A stretch of DNA of 64,000 bases from Sanderia malayensis. Lineage: Eukaryota; Cnidaria; Scyphozoa; Semaeostomeae; Pelagiidae. This document shows, in pieces, positions 31,611 through 41,463 of the stretch; positions within the stretch are counted from its first letter, which is position 1; each line of letters opens with the position of its first letter. The notes under the pieces were generated by a model, which saw nothing but the letters and a program-made list of their open reading frames with translations, made no database searches and was not told the origin of the DNA. The position numbers and the translations under genes were made by a program. Location: positions 620,001-684,000 of the forward strand of contig RQOL01000374.1 in assembly GCA_013076295.1 (NCBI GenBank), read 5' to 3'.

Positions 31611-32594
31611 ATGCCATCGATAAAAAAACTTACGCAAGACACCAGAAGTTTTGAAAATGAAGGATTAATTTTGAATGAATTTTCAGCTAGAGAAAAACAA
31701 ACGATTTGTCTTGTGCTCCCGTTTGATTTTGCAAAATGTGCATTGGAAATTTTGAACTGTGAAAGTAAGAAAAAAGTGAAAATTCAAACGAGTGAATCAT
31801 ATTTGAAATATCAATTAGGTTTTCAAACATTTGTTAGTAAATTTATGTTGCTTATCTTTGAAAAGGAATATAATGAGTTGCGAGAAATTCTAGCGTTAGA
31901 AACAATGATAAATTTAAAGGATATGGTGAATAATTATGAAACACATTTGAGAGAAAAATTGTCACATAACATAGATACAATTGGAATGTTTTGTACAAAA
32001 GTATTGTTTCCAACCAATAATCAGTTATCAAAAATGAAATATTTCTTTCAAAATACAGATTTTGAGGTTGTAGAAACAGTTGATTTATTAAAAAGAGAAC
32101 ATAATGTTCGTTATTTTGAGAGTGAATTGATGGAAATTGTAAAACAAGTAGAAAGAGAAATTAATAAACATGAAGAAGTGGATTCTGTTTTGAAAAGGGA
32201 ATTGATGGAATTATTAATTATTTGTAATGCAAATATAGGAGTAGCAAATAACCAATCGATTGACGATAAAGAGGAGGTTGTAAATTATAAGTTAGAAGAT
32301 AAAATGAAAGATATTTCATTACTTATTCGAAAAAATTATACACCGAAAGAGATTAATCGAATTACACATGTGGTAAATGAAATAATTTATGCAGAAGAAA
32401 AAGCTGACAGACAATTAATTGATGATTTATTTCAAAAAGAACTTCTCTTTCAAAAAGAGGAAAAAACGAAAATGTGTGATGAAATGTTTTTAGATGATTT
32501 GGATGAATTACAGACAACGTTAACTTCTGATGATCTAGATACAATTAATGATGATGTGGACTATATGTATGATTTTGAAGAAAAATCAATTTAA
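31611..32594 (+). CDS. 327-aa element protein, unknown function
   Basis: Intact ORF in front of the packaging ATPase. N-terminal globular part (residues 1-150) is shared with the broken paralogue upstream; the rest is helical and acidic, ending DDVDYMYDFEEKSI. No enzyme motif. Position beside the ATPase suggests a packaging or virion role, but nothing in the sequence proves it. Confidence 0.6.
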   Translation: MPSIKKLTQDTRSFENEGLILNEFSAREKQTICLVLPFDFAKCALEILNCESKKKVKIQTSESYLKYQLGFQTFVSKFMLLIFEKEYNELREILALETMINLKDMVNNYETHLREKLSHNIDTIGMFCTKVLFPTNNQLSKMKYFFQNTDFEVVETVDLLKREHNVRYFESELMEIVKQVEREINKHEEVDSVLKRELMELLIICNANIGVANNQSIDDKEEVVNYKLEDKMKDISLLIRKNYTPKEINRITHVVNEIIYAEEKADRQLIDDLFQKELLFQKEEKTKMCDEMFLDDLDELQTTLTSDDLDTINDDVDYMYDFEEKSI

Positions 32595-32634
32595 GTGATA
32601 TAATATATTATATAATGATTGGTAGAAGTTGCGG

Positions 32635-33555
32635 ATGATAAAAATGTTGAAACGGAAAATAGATGATATTTATTATATATCAGATGATGATGATGGAAAT
32701 GAACAAAATGATATTGGTGATGGGAAGTATAATGATGTATTATTAGCAACAAAAAAAGGAAAGGAGCATTCACAATTAATGAAAATGATAATGCTAGAAA
32801 AGTATTATGCAGAAGTAAATAGGATTTTGAATGAAGAACCAAATATATTTGACATTACGTTAAAAAATCCATTTACGTTATTACTTACTGGTAAATCAGG
32901 TTGTGGAAAAACATTTTGCTTAATGAAGTTATTAAGTAAATGGAAAACAGTGACGAATGATCATAAAGGAAAATTGTTAAAAAATATTTTATGGTTTTAT
33001 GGAATTGAACAAAAAGAACTGTTTGATAAATTGAAAAATGAATTTGGTGAAAACCATATTGAATTTATAAAAGGTTTGAACAAAGAGAAATTAGAACAAG
33101 CAGAAAATGGAATAATAGTATTAGACGATTTAATGAGTGAAATGCGAAATGATACAGATGTAGCACAATTATTTACAAAGTGTTCACATCATAAAACAGT
33201 AACTGTTTTTATTTTATGGCAAACTCCTTTTCCACAAGGAAAAACAACTAAAGAAATTTCAACAAATGTTGATTATCAAGTGGTGTTTAACAATGAAAGA
33301 CAAAAAAGCCAACTGACAACATTATGTCAACAAATGACATCAAGTGCACAAAAAGGAAGAGAATTATTTAATAAAATTCAAAAATATTTTGATAATAATA
33401 AAGAGTCTTATCCGAATGTGCTCATGAATTTCAAATCTGGTGACGAAAAAAAGATAAATTATTTGATAAATTTTTTAAGTGATGATAAAAAAAACCTTGT
33501 CAAGAATTATAAATTGGAAAATTTTAGTTATTTTCAACCTTTTCAGAGGGGTTGA
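32635..33555 (+). CDS. FtsK/HerA-type genome-packaging ATPase
   Basis: 306 aa from the ATG at 32635 (another ATG at 32644; a TTG lies upstream). It drives DNA into capsids in Polintons and related viruses (A32-like). Walker A GKSGCGKT at residues 88-95 and Walker B GIIVLDDL at 161-168 (numbering from the TTG) are intact, followed by TVFILWQTPFP with a candidate sensor Gln. The N-terminus is acidic (SDDDDGNEQND). Intact ORF, so usable as the reference for the Walker-less paralogues at 25492, 39206, 39900 and 50860. Confidence 0.88.
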   Translation: MIKMLKRKIDDIYYISDDDDGNEQNDIGDGKYNDVLLATKKGKEHSQLMKMIMLEKYYAEVNRILNEEPNIFDITLKNPFTLLLTGKSGCGKTFCLMKLLSKWKTVTNDHKGKLLKNILWFYGIEQKELFDKLKNEFGENHIEFIKGLNKEKLEQAENGIIVLDDLMSEMRNDTDVAQLFTKCSHHKTVTVFILWQTPFPQGKTTKEISTNVDYQVVFNNERQKSQLTTLCQQMTSSAQKGRELFNKIQKYFDNNKESYPNVLMNFKSGDEKKINYLINFLSDDKKNLVKNYKLENFSYFQPFQRG

Positions 33556-33686
33556 CGCATAATTTTCTATTAATGTTATCTACTTTCATTTGTACAATCT
33601 TCCAATAGAAGAGGATTTGAATTCATGGAGCTAAAAGGAAAAAAAAGATACAAATTTTTAAGTAAAGATGAAAAAGAACTATAAAT

Positions 33687-33950
33687 ATGAGGAACGTGCA
33701 GAATTGTTTATTACGTACTGATAATAAAGATAAGAAAAAAAGAAAAATGGGGGCTGGTGGTAGCACAATTGCGGCGTATAGTCTTTTTGGAATTGATCAT
33801 GGGGCTAAGAAGAAAAAACGTCACTTTTTAAGAATGTTAGGATTGAAAGGCAGACGAGCAAAAACATTTAGTGATGTGACAGGTTTTGGGTATTCTAAGT
33901 TAAATAAAAATGTAAGAAGAAAGAAAAAGATGTTGAAAGGAGAAAACTAA
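33687..33950 (+). CDS. Small basic protein (core-like) 1
   Basis: 87 aa with Gly-rich GAGGST and Lys/Arg clusters (KKKKRHFLRMLGLKGRR, RRKKK). First of a run of very basic small ORFs behind the ATPase, which resembles the arrangement of adenovirus-type core proteins; that comparison is inference. Confidence 0.5.
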   Translation: MRNVQNCLLRTDNKDKKKRKMGAGGSTIAAYSLFGIDHGAKKKKRHFLRMLGLKGRRAKTFSDVTGFGYSKLNKNVRRKKKMLKGEN

Positions 33951-34004
33951 GGAAAATATATGTTATATAAATCATTTTTATTGTGAAAAATAATCTTAAA
34001 CAAA

Positions 34005-34253
34005 ATGGGAGGTGTTGCAGGTAGATTAGCTGCTAGAGGAATTACACGAGCAGCTGTATAGACAGCTGCAAAAGCATTAGCTAAAAGAGCGGCAATTGAA
34101 GCGGGAAAAGGTGCTTTACAAGCTGGTGGTAGTGCTGCAGCGGATGCTTTATTAAAAGGACGTGGGAGAGTTAGTAAAAAGATAGTGTTAAGAGGGATTC
34201 GAAAGCGAAAAAACGTAAAAAGAGTAATAAGAAAAAGGAGAAAAAGGAAATAA
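34005..34253 (+). pseudogene. Ala/Gly-rich basic protein with an in-frame TAG
   Basis: Not an uninterrupted ORF: 83 codons starting MGGVAGRLAARGITRAAV, a TAG at 34059-34061, then TAAKALAKRAAIEAGKGAL and an Arg/Lys tail. The amphipathic Ala/Gly-rich helix plus basic tail is what one sees in membrane-active or core proteins of adenovirus-like particles (inference). Apart from the single stop it looks coding. Confidence 0.45.
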
Positions 34254-34309
34254 TAGTAGAAAATCACATATAAAATAGACACGAGAAAGAAAAAGGGAAA
34301 GACATAACA

Positions 34310-34522
34310 ATGAAGTTTTTTAAAGCAACACGTTTATTCGGAAAACACTCAACATATAATAGAAAAAAGAAAACTGGTCCATCTAGAAAATTTGTTGGTA
34401 ATGGGAAAATTGTATTGAAACCCGTTTCACAACTTGCACGTCATTTAGCCCGAACTGTTGTTGTCCCTAGAAGTGGTGTGACGGTAATTCAACAAAATGG
34501 TCGCGTTGTGTTGAGAAAATAA
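34310..34522 (+). CDS. Small basic protein (core-like) 2
   Basis: 70 aa, start MKFFKATRLFGKHSTYNRK, strongly basic, ending VVLRK. Same direction and short spacing as its neighbours. Not recognised. Confidence 0.5.
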   Translation: MKFFKATRLFGKHSTYNRKKKTGPSRKFVGNGKIVLKPVSQLARHLARTVVVPRSGVTVIQQNGRVVLRK

Positions 34523-34604
34523 ATTAATAGAAATGTAGAATTTTGAAAAAAAAACAGTTGATTAAAAGTATATAAATTAATGACATAAAACAAGGGTAGT
34601 AATC

Positions 34605-34916
34605 ATGGAGCATTTACGACATTTTACGATTAAAGTTGGTGACAAATCGGTAGCTGAAGCTTTTTATCAAGAATTGCAAAAAACAGCATCAAGAGAATCA
34701 ATTTTGAAAATAATATTTATTGAAAGTTCATTTTGTTTAGGTAAAAAGGTAGTGTTAGACATTACAACAGACGATACTAAATTTTTAAATAATACTCGCG
34801 GTGATATTGAAAAGTGGTTTTCAAATGCTCTTCGTCTTAGAAGAGAATTGATTTATGAAATTGAAGAGATAGCAGATATACTATATTCAAAACCAGAATT
34901 TCAAAAGGGTATATAA
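34605..34916 (+). CDS. Small mixed-charge protein, unknown
   Basis: 103 aa with LRHFTIKVGDKSVAEAFYQEL and LGKKVVLDIT; a compact alpha/beta pattern, unlike its basic neighbours. Its stop is three bases before the next ATG. Confidence 0.5.
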   Translation: MEHLRHFTIKVGDKSVAEAFYQELQKTASRESILKIIFIESSFCLGKKVVLDITTDDTKFLNNTRGDIEKWFSNALRLRRELIYEIEEIADILYSKPEFQKGI

Positions 34917-34919
34917 AAT

Positions 34920-35126
34920 ATGCTTCAGTTTTCTCCATTGAACGCGCCATCATCAAAAAAATCCAAGAAAAAAGCGAAAAAGAAATATCAACATAAACTT
35001 AGATCATTTCAAATTATCAGTAGAAAAATTGGACCAATTCCTAATAGTAAATATCATCATAAACCATACGGAAAGTGTCATTCGCGAATTAGACGAATGT
35101 TGCGAAGGCAAAAAAGAAAAAGGTGA
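34920..35126 (+). CDS. Small basic protein (core-like) 3
   Basis: 68 aa, about 40 percent Lys and Arg (KKSKKKAKKKYQHKLR, RRMLRRQKRKR), likely nucleic-acid binding. Confidence 0.5.
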   Translation: MLQFSPLNAPSSKKSKKKAKKKYQHKLRSFQIISRKIGPIPNSKYHHKPYGKCHSRIRRMLRRQKRKR

Positions 35127-35162
35127 AAAGGTTAAAACATGAATGGGAGAATATGACATCTG

Positions 35163-35210
35163 TCAATCAATCAATCAATCAAATATAGCAATCAAAATAT
35201 ATAAAAGGGG
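35163..35210 (+). promoter_or_regulatory. TTGA-repeat plus TATA promoter
   Basis: Five TCAA repeats, then TATATAAAAGGGG at about 35198-35210. It precedes an ATG at 35279 (MASNSYNTEAEKS), a probable viral gene start broken by the transposon insertion just after it. Confidence 0.55.
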
Positions 35211-35329
35211 AGACTTGTAGAGTAAGATTCATTCGCTGTGAAGAACAAGAACAAGTAAAGTCAAATCAAGAATAAGAAATGGCTTCTAATTCATATAACA
35301 CAGAAGCTGAAAAATCGGTTGAATTCACT

Positions 35330-36100
35330 GGATGTTTTGAACCATGCTGTGTGCCACATAGTCCCTGGAAAAGCAACCCAAAATCAAGGCATTCATGTAA
35401 TAAAGAATTCAGAGCAGGGAAGCAATTTTCAAATCGCTTATCCAATTCTTCAATCATGCTTTCTGCAAGGCTCTTCAAATCATCCAGGCAATCATCTGGT
35501 TCCCTGGCTTTCCATTCTACTGGTTTACCATTTCTTCCATCTGCTGTGACAAGCCAACCTTCTTCCAAATCGCACCTCCCATATCTTAGGTTTCTGATGT
35601 CATCCAGGTGTTTCACTAAACGAGGTGCTACAAACCTAGAGTGAGATCCACTTTCCATTTGTTCAGCAAAAAGTTTCATTTGTTCACGGACAATTGGTAT
35701 GTATGTCTTTAGCTTCCAGCCAGGGCACCATTGTGCTTGTGTTTGCACCATTAAAACTACTAGTGGCCAGAGCAAATCAAGCATCCCTATCAAGTCAATG
35801 ACAAAATCTTGACCATACAGCCTGTATCCATAATCAATCTGTTTGAGAGATATTGTTGTTTACCTGGATAGTTACAAACCATGCCATGACTCTCTAATCT
35901 GTGCCACGTGTGGAGCTGCCTCGCTCGTAAACAAAAATCAGCCTCGTGTGTACACAAGCAAAAAGTAATGGCGATCTAGACGATCTGCAACTCTGAGGGT
36001 CTTCAAATTCAAATTTCATTAAAAGCGTAAATTACTAAGTATATACAAGATAAGTTTTACAGTTAAAGAAGAATCCTGCGCGGCTGGATGAATCATTTTA
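35330..36100 (-). mobile_element. hAT-like transposase fragment inserted in element A
   Basis: The minus-strand ORF 35793-35266, extended upstream by DFVIDLIGMLDLLWPL, matches the tail of the relic at the window start (DFVTDL, LMV..Q, CP.WK, a V.E..L.TF-like helix). Base composition is less AT-rich than the viral genes around it. It separates the TTGA promoter and first codons at 35279 from the PolB remnant. Ends approximate. Confidence 0.5.
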
Positions 36101-36141
36101 ATAAAAATTGCGCGGCTGCAACCGCGGCTGAGAGTTGTAGT

Positions 36142-36165
36142 GCGCGGGGGATAAATCCCCCGCGC
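36142..36165. other. Perfect GC-rich hairpin
   Basis: Arms GCGCGGGGGAT and ATCCCCCGCGC with a two-base AA loop, in otherwise AT-rich DNA near the junction between the inserted transposon and PolB. Confidence 0.7.
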
Positions 36166-36213
36166 AAGGCAAAAATTCCAATCTGGTATGCATGTGTCAG
36201 TAGTAAATATTGG

Positions 36214-39069
36214 TAATGAGGATTTACAATCGGAAAAGCTGCCGATGAAGAGTTACAATTACCAGATTGTATAAAAAAGTCTAATGCTATCGACATTAAC
36301 TTTCCAATTGATGATAGACATATACCAACAAGTAATGCTGCTTGTTTTTTTATCGCTCTTCGGAATGCTCTCTTACAATATAAATCTGAAGAGGAGGTAG
36401 AAACGATAGATGAAATGATTACTAAGTATTGCAAATTTGCAGAGCTTGAGGATTTTTACGGATTTCATTTAGCACATACAGTGCATATGGAATGGCTGTA
36501 TGGAGTTAAAATCTCTTTGTATACACCTGTGTTTAAATTTGAAGATGATAAGATTGGAGATAAAGAATTATCCAATATTACAGGATTAATTGGTGTAAAG
36601 AAAGTATATACATCTCATTTAAAGTACAAGAGTTGTATAAAATTAGATTTATTATATTACAAGGAGCATCTGTGCACAATAAAAAACATCAAATCCTTTA
36701 CAAATAAATATATCTGTAATGAATGTAGTATGGTGTATAAACATTCATCAAGTTTAGTTCGGCATCAAAAGACATGTATTTTAAACAAACGAACACAACG
36801 CAAATATAAAGAAGGCTTAATAAAACGCTACCAACCACTCTTAACGAAAGTGAAAAGGGCGTTTGGTTTGTCAAAGGAATATACCTTTCAAAATGAAGAC
36901 CATTAACCAAAAAACCATTAACTGGAAGTGAAAATTACAAACGTTTACAAGAATTATGGATTTCATATAAATGGGAAACGGTTTTAGATTTCCTTCGTTG
37001 GTATAATACTACGGATGTTCAACCATATTTACAAGCATTTTTAAATTATGGGAAGGAGTTTGAAAGATATGGTATTCATTTTACAACTGATGGAATAAGT
37101 CTTCCAACACTTGCAAGTAAAATTTTATACTCATCAAATAAACATCAGCGTATCTTGCATGTTGGGGATTTGGAAGTAAAGGATTTTTATAATAAACATA
37201 TAGTCGGAGGACCATCAATTATTTTCTCTCGACTAGCTGAAGGTCGTGTGCAAGGATTTGATGCTGGAGCATTATATCTCCATTGTTTAGGTCAGGAGAT
37301 GCCTTTAGGAGAAGCTATAATCTGGGAAGAATCACCATTAAACAGTTTAGCTTTGAATGGACAAAAATTAGTAAGAAAAGTTAAAAATAAACATGGTGGA
37401 AATAAATCCGTAGTAGCTGGTGAATTCTTAGATTACTTAGATTTTTCGTTGAATTGTAATAAAGAAGAATGGAGTTTTCTAGCTCGGGAAAAAAAATTTG
37501 TAATTACAGACAGAGAGGAGTTAAGGTTTTTTACTCCACACGGTTTTCAAATAGCGCATATAATAGCTGATGCGGTTGATGAGGAAAATAAAACCATCTA
37601 TGAGTTTGATGGGTGTTATTGGCATGCGTGTAAAAAATGCCTATTAAACGGAAATCTCCGTACATTTGTACAACGCCGAGATGTTTCCATAGATAACTCT
37701 GTTTTGACGAGTGAAAAATTACAACAATTGGATGAATTGAAAACTGCCTTTTTTAAACATAGAGGCTATAAAGTTAAACGAATGCGTGAATGTAAATGGA
37801 ATACATTACTCGCAAGTGATAATGAAATACAATCATTCATACAACAAAATCGGTTACCATACTTTGGGAGCGTGGAAATTTCTGAAAAAGAATTATTAAA
37901 CGATATCCAAGAGGATAAGGTTTTTGGTGCTATTGAAGTGGACATTCACGTTCCTGATGATTTAAAAGATTATTTTAAAGAATTTACTCCAGTATTTAAG
38001 AACGCTAATGTTGAATTTGAAGATATTGGAGAATATATGCAAAACATTGCACAACGATTTGGTTTTTCTAAACAAAGTCGTAAATTATTAATTGGAAGTT
38101 ATTTTGGTGTACAAGTCGGATTAAATACAGCATTATTAAAATGGTATTTAGAACATGGGTTAATTGTTACTCGTATATATAAATTCATTGAATATCGAGG
38201 GAAAAGGGTGTTTACAGGATTTGTAAACAATATTTCACAAGATCGTGTAAATGGTGACACAACATCTCAAGTAAAAGCTGAAACCTCCAAGCTTGTTGGT
38301 AATAGCGCATTTGGTACAACGATAATGAATAAAGGAAAACAACGACATATTGCTTATATGGGAGGAAAAGGAGAAGAGGATGAAGGTAACAAGAATTTTA
38401 ATATTGGTTGCATTCTTGATGCTCAATTATTAGAAGACAATTATGTGGAGGTTATAACACCGAAGAGAAAGATAATTGAATCATGCTCGATATGTTGGGT
38501 GGAATGTGTTCATGTACGCTAAATTGCGCATGCTCCAATGTTACTACGACTTTTTTGTACCAGCATTAACTCCAGGTACATGGCATTTATGTGAGATGGA
38601 TACTGATAGCCTGTACATATGTTTTCCAAATGGGAAACGATTTGAGGATAATGTTCATGAAGAAATTAAAGGTACAGAGGTGTATGCTAATTTAGAAAAG
38701 GAATTTTTTGTAACACAATCAGATGCATGTCCATTCGGTAAACGAACACCTGGAAAATTTGAAATAGAGTTCGAAGGAACGAAAATGGTTAGTTTAAACA
38801 GCAAAACCTATGTTGTGGAAAATAAGAATAATGCATTATATAAATTTTCTATGAAAGGGATTCAAAAAGGTCAATTTGAACATAACCCAATGAATTTATA
38901 CGAAAACACATTAAAAACAAATGAATCATATATGGCAACTAACAGAGGACTGAAACGCAAATTTGCCAACGTTTGTCAGTATCAACAGGAAAAACGAGCA
39001 TTAACAAGTTTTTACTGCAAACGGCGTGTATTGGATGATGGTGTGACAACAGAACCATTGGATGTGTAA
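36214..39069 (+). pseudogene. polB: DNA polymerase B, copy A, internally deleted
   Basis: Frame 1 is open from about 36214: NAACFFIALRNALL, then a zinc finger YICNECSMVYKHSSS, ending at 36906. Compared with copy C it then lacks about 420 residues covering exonuclease motifs I and II, and resumes in frame 3 with YNTTDVQPY (exo III with its Asp), palm motif A GFDAGALYL, the nuclease-like insert EFDGCYWHACKKC, and motif B KLVGNSAFG. Another frameshift near 38490 precedes motif C EMDTDSLYI (in 38476-39069). It is the only copy here with the C-terminal palm. Dead as a polymerase. Confidence 0.85.
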
Positions 39070-39099
39070 CTAATCCATTGTTCTATTGTTAAGAAGGTT

Positions 39100-39155
39100 T
39101 GATTGATGTGTTGATTGATTAATTGATTGAAAGGTTTGATTCGATCAATATATAA
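39100..39155 (+). promoter_or_regulatory. TTGA-repeat plus TATA promoter
   Basis: TTGATTGA-type repeats followed by ATATATAA at about 39149, 52 bp before the ATG of the first element A pseudo-ATPase. Confidence 0.55.
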
Positions 39156-39205
39156 CCGTATCTTGCTACCTTTAAGATCATTTATATGTTTCAATTAATG
39201 ACACG

Positions 39206-39773
39206 ATGGTAAAGCACGAGCATTCGACAATCAAAGAAAAACAATTTATTTTTTTAAATGAAGATGCTGCTGTGTATGAGGAAGAAATGTGTTCAAAAAT
39301 ACGCATGCTGGAGCGAGCTATGTTGAAGAAACATAGTGGAGATGACAATGTTGTCTATGATCCATTAACAGTTCCATTTCGGGTAGTAGTTGTTGGTGGA
39401 GAAATACATATGAAAATGTATAAAAGCGTTTGGAGATTATTTAAACATTGGCATAAGTTGACATTTGATACAGATCGACAAATGTTGTCAAATGTTATTT
39501 GGATTTATCGATTAGAAAATGAGTTTGTATTTCGGAAAATGAAGCAATTAATTCCGAATATCGTTTTATTAGGAATATACAATTGAAGCTGTTTCAGCTC
39601 TACAGGATTGTATTGTAGTTTTTGATCAAATATTACGATTGGATCCTATTACAAAGCCTTGCATTATTGTTAAGGTGTTGCGTGAACCGCAAGAGTTCAC
39701 ACCGGGAAAATATAACATTACATGCGCTTTCTTAATTGATTGTTGCATAATTAAAGGATTTATTGTGTATTAA
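39206..39773 (+). pseudogene. Walker-less ATPase paralogue, frameshifted
   Basis: ORF 39206-39586 (126 aa) reads VYDPLTVPFRVVVVGGEIHM and LFKHWHKLTFDTDRQMLSNV, then IWIYRLENEF, aligned with the ATPase's IFDITLKNPFTLLLTGKSGC, WKTVTND and ILWFYGIEQKE. The P-loop Lys-Thr is gone (GGEIHMKM). After a frameshift near 39584 the family continues as LQDCIVVFDQIL, the Walker-B-like strand. Of all the degenerate paralogues it is the closest to the true ATPase. Confidence 0.65.
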
Positions 39774-39775
39774 TT

Positions 39776-39847
39776 CAGATTAATTGATTATAATTGTTTG
39801 ATTGATTTGATTGATTGATTGGTTGATTGACAGTTGGTTTTTATAAA
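39776..39847 (+). promoter_or_regulatory. TTGA-repeat plus TATA promoter
   Basis: Run of TTGATTGA words, then TTTATAAAATAA at about 39840, 58 bp before the ATG at 39900. Confidence 0.55.
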
Positions 39848-39899
39848 ATAAAATAATAGAAATGATATTCACTCAGTTTATGAATATCACAACACGAGA

Positions 39900-40624
39900 A
39901 TGTCGCAAATAAAGGATTTTGGTGATGAAGTAAAGGATTCAATGATGTTTGTTATGAACAAGTAAATGGTTTGTTAACCATTGACTTTGTCGATGATGAT
40001 AACTTTCATATAACAAATGAATCTCCAAACTATGTACCGCGTGTTATAGTAAAACACCAGCAATACCAACAATTATTGATGATGTTACTGATAAACTTCA
40101 AAATCCATATGATGACTGATGTACAAAATGCTGTAACTCCTATGCCTAAACATTCAAAGGCAAATATTGCTTCCTCAAATGGGGTTCAGAAGATCGCTTA
40201 CAACGCAGATGATAAATATGATATGCAGGCTCAATTGGGAGCAACAAAGAAACCTCTGGATATACCCTTTACACTCCTGATGGAAGGTGATCGTATACGT
40301 CAATATGCTTACCAGATGTTACAACAATGGAAAAAGGTTACTACTGATCATTCGGGAATGTTGCTACAAAAAGTACATTGGATCTACAATTCACAAACAC
40401 CTACCGCAAAAGTAGATGAAATGAAACGGGAGGTACGCAGCATCGTCGGAAAAAATGTGAGTTTCCATGGTGGAATGGATATTGAGTTTTTATCAAGCAT
40501 TAGCAATTGTGTCGTGGTAATCGATCATATCCTGACAATTAAAGGCGAATTTGTACCAATCATTATTATGAGAGGGGTGCAAAGTCCGAAAAAATTCCTT
40601 CATTTTGAAGTAACCGAGGAATAA
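39900..40624 (+). CDS. Walker-less ATPase paralogue
   Basis: The main ORF (39971-40624, 217 codons) has IPFTLLMEGDRIRQYAYQML, QWKKVTTDHSGMLLQKVHW and CVVVIDHIL, matching both the packaging ATPase and the 25492 protein, with no P-loop. The N-terminus resembles the 25492 protein as well (VNGLLTI.., ESPNY). A short MSQIKDFGDEVKDS start at 39900 is in another frame, so either a frameshift lies near 39940 or initiation is downstream. Expressed status uncertain. Confidence 0.6.
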
Positions 40625-40640
40625 CAAAGAACAATGAGGC

Positions 40641-40676
40641 TTGATTGATTGACGTTAATTGATTGTAGTTTATAAA
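40641..40676 (+). promoter_or_regulatory. TTGA-repeat plus TATA promoter
   Basis: TTGATTGATTGACG..., ATTGATTG, then TTTATAAAG at 40670, 72 bp before the ATG at 40748. Confidence 0.5.
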
Positions 40677-40747
40677 GCTTGAATGTAATATTATATTAAA
40701 TCATTTATTTTTGTATGTAACACGGTTAACATTGATATATTTTCATC

Positions 40748-41104
40748 ATGATTGATAATTGGATAACTGGTGATTATCTTTTACGCGCCTCAAGACTTAT
40801 TATTAATATAACTTTTTCTGTTGAAAATATGTTAGAACATGATGAAGCGGTTATAAATATGGATCTTAGTGATGCACAAAGTTACTATTCCGGTGAAGAA
40901 GATAATGATGATGATGATGATGATGATGAAGGAAGTGATTCATCAGTTTATGAAACTGACGATACGCTTTCATTGAATGGTTTTGAATTCGATGAAAATG
41001 CTACCTTTGAAGAACAAGTTGAACAATTGTGGGAGATATTTGCGCAACAAGATGCAGAAGAACAACGAGCTTGGGAATATGAACAACAACTTGATGAACA
41101 ATAA
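40748..41104 (+). CDS. Small acidic protein
   Basis: 118 aa with a pure Asp tract (EEDNDDDDDDDEGSD) and a helical Gln/Glu-rich end (FEEQVEQLWEIFAQQDAEEQ). Its C-terminus resembles the 35-aa ORF at 41236. Not recognised; could mimic nucleic acid or bind basic core proteins (speculative). Confidence 0.5.
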   Translation: MIDNWITGDYLLRASRLIINITFSVENMLEHDEAVINMDLSDAQSYYSGEEDNDDDDDDDEGSDSSVYETDDTLSLNGFEFDENATFEEQVEQLWEIFAQQDAEEQRAWEYEQQLDEQ

Positions 41105-41130
41105 TAATTGAGTAAAACATTTTTAGAATA

Positions 41131-41197
41131 TTGATTGATTGATCGTTTGATTGATTGATTGATTGATTGATATGTTGATATATTAAATAGTTATAAA
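41131..41197 (+). promoter_or_regulatory. TTGA-repeat plus TATA promoter
   Basis: Seven TTGA-type units (41131-41171), then TTATAAAG at 41191, about 45 bp before a short ORF at 41236. Confidence 0.5.
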
Positions 41198-41235
41198 GAG
41201 GTAGATGTAAAAATATATTTTATCATTGATGTTTT

Positions 41236-41343
41236 ATGAAAGAGAAACACTTCTTGATATTTTATCAACTTGTACAACATTGCGAATTATTAGAACTTAA
41301 AGGCCAAGAAGAACAAGAACAAAAACAAGCACAACAAGAATAA
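41236..41343 (+). CDS. Short Gln/Glu-rich ORF
   Basis: 35 aa, MKEKHFLIFYQLVQHCELLE followed by a Gln/Glu tail, similar in plan to the end of the preceding 118-aa protein. It has its own TTGA/TATA upstream region, which supports it as a gene or a truncated paralogue. Confidence 0.35.
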   Translation: MKEKHFLIFYQLVQHCELLELKGQEEQEQKQAQQE

Positions 41344-41463
41344 CTTTATAAAATTTTTTTGGAATAATAGATTTTACAGATGTATAATTATAGTTTTTTT
41401 GTACCCAATCTTTAACAAATTGATCATTTATATAAAATTGAGCATAGTTATTAAATTTGTCTC
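41341..41463 (-). pseudogene. Remnant of a deleted structural gene
   Basis: On the minus strand one frame is open through YAQFYINDQFVKDWVQK and SIIPKKFYK, fused out of frame behind the 440-aa protein's last codons. In segment B this is where the integrase and 429-aa genes follow, so this is likely the stub left by a deletion that removed them from element A. The source gene is not identified. Confidence 0.35.

Noticed and set aside
39206..40624. True ATPases with diverged P-loops
   Set aside because: The GKT/GKS residues are deleted or replaced in every member, and Walker B lacks the second acid.
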